DNA of 64,000 bases from an uncultured Acetatifactor sp. (GTDB lineage: Bacteria > Bacillota > Clostridia > Lachnospirales > Lachnospiraceae). Below, in pieces: positions 61,809 to 64,000 of the stretch. Below the pieces are notes generated by a model. It did not search any database. It saw only the letters and a program-made list of their open reading frames with translations, and was not told the origin of the DNA. How positions within the stretch are numbered: the first letter of the stretch is position 1; the number at the start of each line of letters is the position of its first letter. The position numbers and the translations under genes were made by a program. Where the stretch lies: assembly GCA_934436435.1 (NCBI GenBank), contig CAKSAN010000009.1:95066-159065 (forward strand), in the 5' to 3' direction.

Positions 61809-62758
61809 ATCATAGGAATTCTGTCATTTAATACTTTGATTCTCTTCATCCAAAGAATAATTAACAGTAATAAACCAAGTAAACCACTTAATGCAGCTAA
61901 GCTTATTACAACTGATACAGCTATCACTTTCACTGCCTCTACAAATTTTCCAAGTGCAGTTGCATTTGTCTCTTTGTCTGAGTCGTTATCCCCTACATAA
62001 ATAGGTGCCGGGTCATCTTCTGGTGTGACCTCATTAACTACTATTTCAGGAATTATATTATCCTCTACCTGCTCATCTTCTTCTGAATCTGTTGGCTCTT
62101 CCTCTGACTCTGGCTCGTCCTCTATTATAGGAATGATTTCTTCCTCATCTTTTGGTTGAGTTGGCTCTGTAGGTGTTGGCTCTGGCTGAACTGGTTCAGG
62201 TGTTGGCTGTTCTGGTTCAGGTGTTGGCTCTGGTTTCTCAGGTTCTGTTGGTATTGGTTTCTCTGTCTCGTTCTTTGAATACTGTGCCTTTATCTTCATA
62301 TCTGATGTTACATTGTTTAAACTCTTATCCCATCCAGTGAATGTATATCCATCTCTTACAGGATTTGTTGGAGCTGTTGCATCCTTGCCATCTTCTACTA
62401 CTTCAGTCTTTATTACTGTTCCATCCCAGTCAATAAACTTAACTGTATGTTTTACTACTGGTTTTGAAGGTTCTTGGTTTTTTGTCCATCTAGCAGTAAG
62501 TGTAATGTTCTGATTTATTGCAGTGTTGAAATTAAACTCTAAAAGTCCAATTGTCCAACAATCAAATGTATATCCTTCTTTTGTTGGGTTTGCAGGTTTT
62601 ACTACTTTGTTTCCTTTCTCTACTATCTGATTACTTACTAATGAACCACAATCAGTATTGAATGTTACTGTAAAAGTTTGCTTTACTGGTGTACTTGAAT
62701 CTTTGTAAACTACAAACAATTCTATGTCAGATGTTATTCCAGTATTGAAATCAAACAA
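61784..62758 (-). CDS. InlB-repeat, Pro/Glu-linker membrane protein lacking a normal start
   Basis: A surface-type protein of at least 324 residues. Three InlB B-repeat segments can be read (one beginning upstream of the called start, then VTFNTDCGSLVSNQIVEKG and VKFIDWDGTVIKTEVVEDG), followed by a Pro/Glu/Thr spacer, an acidic stretch, and one membrane helix (VIAVSVVISLAALSGLLGLLLLIILW) with a short basic cytoplasmic tail. The frame stays open to an in-frame stop at 62909-62911 and includes the rest of the first repeat, but has no ATG and no signal peptide. The TTG at 62758 is only the nominal start. It may be a 5'-damaged gene or use a rare start. Confidence 0.62.
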   Translation of the reverse strand: MFDFNTGITSDIELFVVYKDSSTPVKQTFTVTFNTDCGSLVSNQIVEKGNKVVKPANPTKEGYTFDCWTIGLLEFNFNTAINQNITLTARWTKNQEPSKPVVKHTVKFIDWDGTVIKTEVVEDGKDATAPTNPVRDGYTFTGWDKSLNNVTSDMKIKAQYSKNETEKPIPTEPEKPEPTPEPEQPTPEPVQPEPTPTEPTQPKDEEEIIPIIEDEPESEEEPTDSEEDEQVEDNIIPEIVVNEVTPEDDPAPIYVGDNDSDKETNATALGKFVEAVKVIAVSVVISLAALSGLLGLLLLIILWMKRIKVLNDRIPMICLTSQMN

Positions 62759-62919
62759 GTTATCTGTGTCATTTCTTGTTTTTGACCAGCCTATTAATAC
62801 TTTATTAGGATGATTATGATTAAATACTGGTGCTTCTACCCTATCATTCTCTGTAACAATCTTTGATTCTATCTCTTCAAACTCTGATCCGAGACTACTC
62901 CTATATCTTCAATAGGTAT

Positions 62920-62973
62920 AAAAAAAGAACATTCACAGAAGACACTTATGCAATGTCTTTTATGTGAATGTCC
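62920..62973 (-). terminator. Terminator of the 114-residue gene
   Basis: GAACATTCACA (62927-62937) pairs with TGTGAATGTCC (62963-62973), and an inner GACA/TGTC arm adds to the stem. On the minus strand a run of seven T follows. Confidence 0.85.
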
Positions 62974-62991
62974 TTCTCTTATAAACTTTCT

Positions 62992-63336
62992 TTAGAAAAG
63001 CTTAATTAGTCTCTTAAATGCAAGTTCTTTTCCATCCAGTGCTATTTGCTTTACCCCTAGTCCATAAACTATTAAATAATTACAGTTTTCTTTATATCCA
63101 ATGTTGTCCTTGCCCTGCATATTATTCAATTCTTCACTGCCCGGTGCAAGTTCTATAAGGTCTGATTCTTCAAAATCAAAACCTATCTTCTTTTCTTCTA
63201 TTGCCTCTATCAAATCATTTATATCTACATAATTTGTTATGATTGTTCTATAAAATTCATATTTGCTAATATCTAAATCTTCATAGTCATAATTCATTTT
63301 ATACTCTGGCTCTGCCTTATAAATATGTAAAATCAT
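62992..63336 (-). CDS. Hypothetical acidic protein
   Basis: A 114-residue protein with GGAGG 12 nt before the ATG. It is acidic and rich in Tyr, Asp, Glu and Ile (KMNYDYEDLDISKYEFYRTIITNYVD). It ends with a Lys/Leu-rich segment. No membrane segment or known motif is seen. It has its own terminator. Confidence 0.58.
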   Translation of the reverse strand: MILHIYKAEPEYKMNYDYEDLDISKYEFYRTIITNYVDINDLIEAIEEKKIGFDFEESDLIELAPGSEELNNMQGKDNIGYKENCNYLIVYGLGVKQIALDGKELAFKRLIKLF

Positions 63337-63365
63337 CTTCTCTATGTACCTCCTAAACTACAAAA

Positions 63366-63396
63366 ACCACCTTCAGCTTACTTCACTGAAAGTGGT
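63366..63396 (-). terminator. Terminator of the 115-residue gene
   Basis: ACCACCTTCAG pairs with CTGAAAGTGGT, and on the minus strand the stem runs into TTTTTG. Confidence 0.85.
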
Positions 63397-63431
63397 CTTC
63401 ATAATAAAAGGTTGAGAAATTACTTACTGTC

Positions 63432-63779
63432 TTACTCTTTTTCTGTCTGGCTGTTCTGTTCTGCCTTGTTGGCAATCTCTTCTACCTCAGACTCTAAACA
63501 AAACACCTGCTGATTCTGACTGATCTGATAAATCACAACTGTTGTACTCACAGGTTTCTCACAGAACATGCATCTTTCTTCTGCTTCATCATGATTAATC
63601 ATGACTCTCTGCTTACCTGAAAAAGGACACACACCCAAGTCAGCTGTCACCAGTTCATCTTCCTTAAGTTTCAACTTAAGTGCCTGTTTTACAATCTCCT
63701 GTAACACCAAATTGTCCAGTGTTTCTGTGATGCCCTTAGAAGTCAGCTGTTCGACCTCTTCATTTCTTAATTTACTCAT
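63432..63779 (-). CDS. Small hypothetical protein with a Cys-based metal site
   Basis: A 115-residue protein with GGAG 9 nt before the ATG. The first half is helical (EEVEQLTSKGITETLDNLVLQEIVKQALKL). Around residues 50-75 it has CPFSGKQRVMINHDEAEERCMFCEKP, with Cys and His residues that could hold one zinc ion. The C-terminus is a charged helix. The family is unrecognised. Confidence 0.55.
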   Translation of the reverse strand: MSKLRNEEVEQLTSKGITETLDNLVLQEIVKQALKLKLKEDELVTADLGVCPFSGKQRVMINHDEAEERCMFCEKPVSTTVVIYQISQNQQVFCLESEVEEIANKAEQNSQTEKE

Positions 63780-64000
63780 ATGGTAAATCTCCTCTCTTAA
63801 ATATAGTGGAGATATCTTACCGAATTTCTTTTAATAATTAAACTATTTTTTAATAATCTCTTTGTAGAAAACTCTTATCTCTCAATGAATTAAACCTATT
63901 CAATCATGGTTACTTCAAATTATTTGTTTCTTGTATAATAAAAATACCAATTATTGCAGAGGGCAGTCCTCAAAGTTGCAGAGGGAATTTCCCTATTATT
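63780..64000. other. Upstream region at the right window edge
   Basis: AT-rich sequence. TTGCAGAGGG occurs twice, at 63954 and 63976, 22 bp apart, and an ATCTCC/GGAGAT inverted pair lies just before the 115-residue gene. These may be regulatory sites for that gene or for one beyond the window. The element does not end inside the window. Confidence 0.4.

Noticed and set aside
38900..64000. An ordinary siphophage prophage
   Set aside because: No terminase, portal, capsid, tail, holin or integrase gene could be recognised in 25 kb.

Overview
The window looks like a chromosome segment of an anaerobic gut Firmicute, most likely family Lachnospiraceae. The evidence is the gene repertoire: QueH, a DUF362 ferredoxin protein, UgpC-type sugar ABC transport with a GH13 enzyme, a GerMN lipoprotein, and lipoproteins with Thr/Glu/Ala-rich linkers. 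Gene starts also carry strong AGGAGG-like ribosome binding sites. It divides into a moderate-GC host part (1 to about 38.9 kb) and a strikingly AT-rich accessory element (about 38.9 kb to the right edge, not closed).

Host part. 0-1.4 kb: a BlaR1/BlaI-type sensor protease and repressor with a promoter-overlapping palindromic operator. 1.6-7.2 kb: ispF, a polytopic membrane protein, a DEAD-box RNA helicase behind a highly structured leader, and a DUF362/ferredoxin protein. 7.25-7.5 kb: tRNA-Val and tRNA-Met with a consensus promoter and a terminator. 7.5-11.3 kb: a decayed island after the tRNAs, with an AlbA_2/Schlafen-like protein, the tail of a type I restriction HsdR, two tiny membrane proteins and a frameshifted PAS/receiver signalling gene. 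11.3-16.4 kb: argS, queH, a MATE transporter and a LacI-type repressor. 16.6-24.8 kb: a sugar-use locus (GH13 glucosidase, ATPase, two permeases, a binding protein with an unusual C-terminal membrane anchor), an FRG-domain protein preceded by a roughly 175-nt multi-stem structure, and a lipoprotein. 25.0-27.3 kb: Nudix, GNAT, Dabb and a nuclease-like protein. 27.3-33.1 kb: six exact 52-bp repeats, then a histidine kinase, GerMN lipoprotein and ComEC run. 33.2-38.8 kb: a 1610-residue surface protein and a TetR regulator.

AT-rich element. From about 39.2 kb nearly every gene is on the minus strand, and most short operons end in their own hairpin. Recognisable parts are a Dam/D12-type adenine methylase overlapping a P-loop ATPase of probable DUF927/helicase type, a nuclease-like coiled-coil protein, a MerR-type HTH protein, an XRE repressor (the only plus-strand gene), a zinc-ribbon-like protein, a CBM-like protein, an InlB-repeat protein lacking a normal start, and a tandem array of five related lipoproteins. 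Many others are unrecognised. No capsid, terminase, portal, tail, integrase, relaxase or type IV secretion gene was seen in these 25 kb.

The most notable structure is a non-coding stretch at 51.3-53.3 kb. It carries six good and two degenerate copies of an inverted pair CTGTCA / TGACAG separated by a near-constant 15-nt AT-rich spacer, so the half-sites lie 21 bp (two helical turns) apart. It is a candidate replication origin, centromere or operator array. Other element repeats are three 77-78-bp repeats near 47.1 kb, an 11-bp motif repeated in intergenic gaps, and a cluster of paired short repeats at 38.93-39.23 kb that may mark the element's left end. All calls come from reading the sequence alone; no database search was possible.
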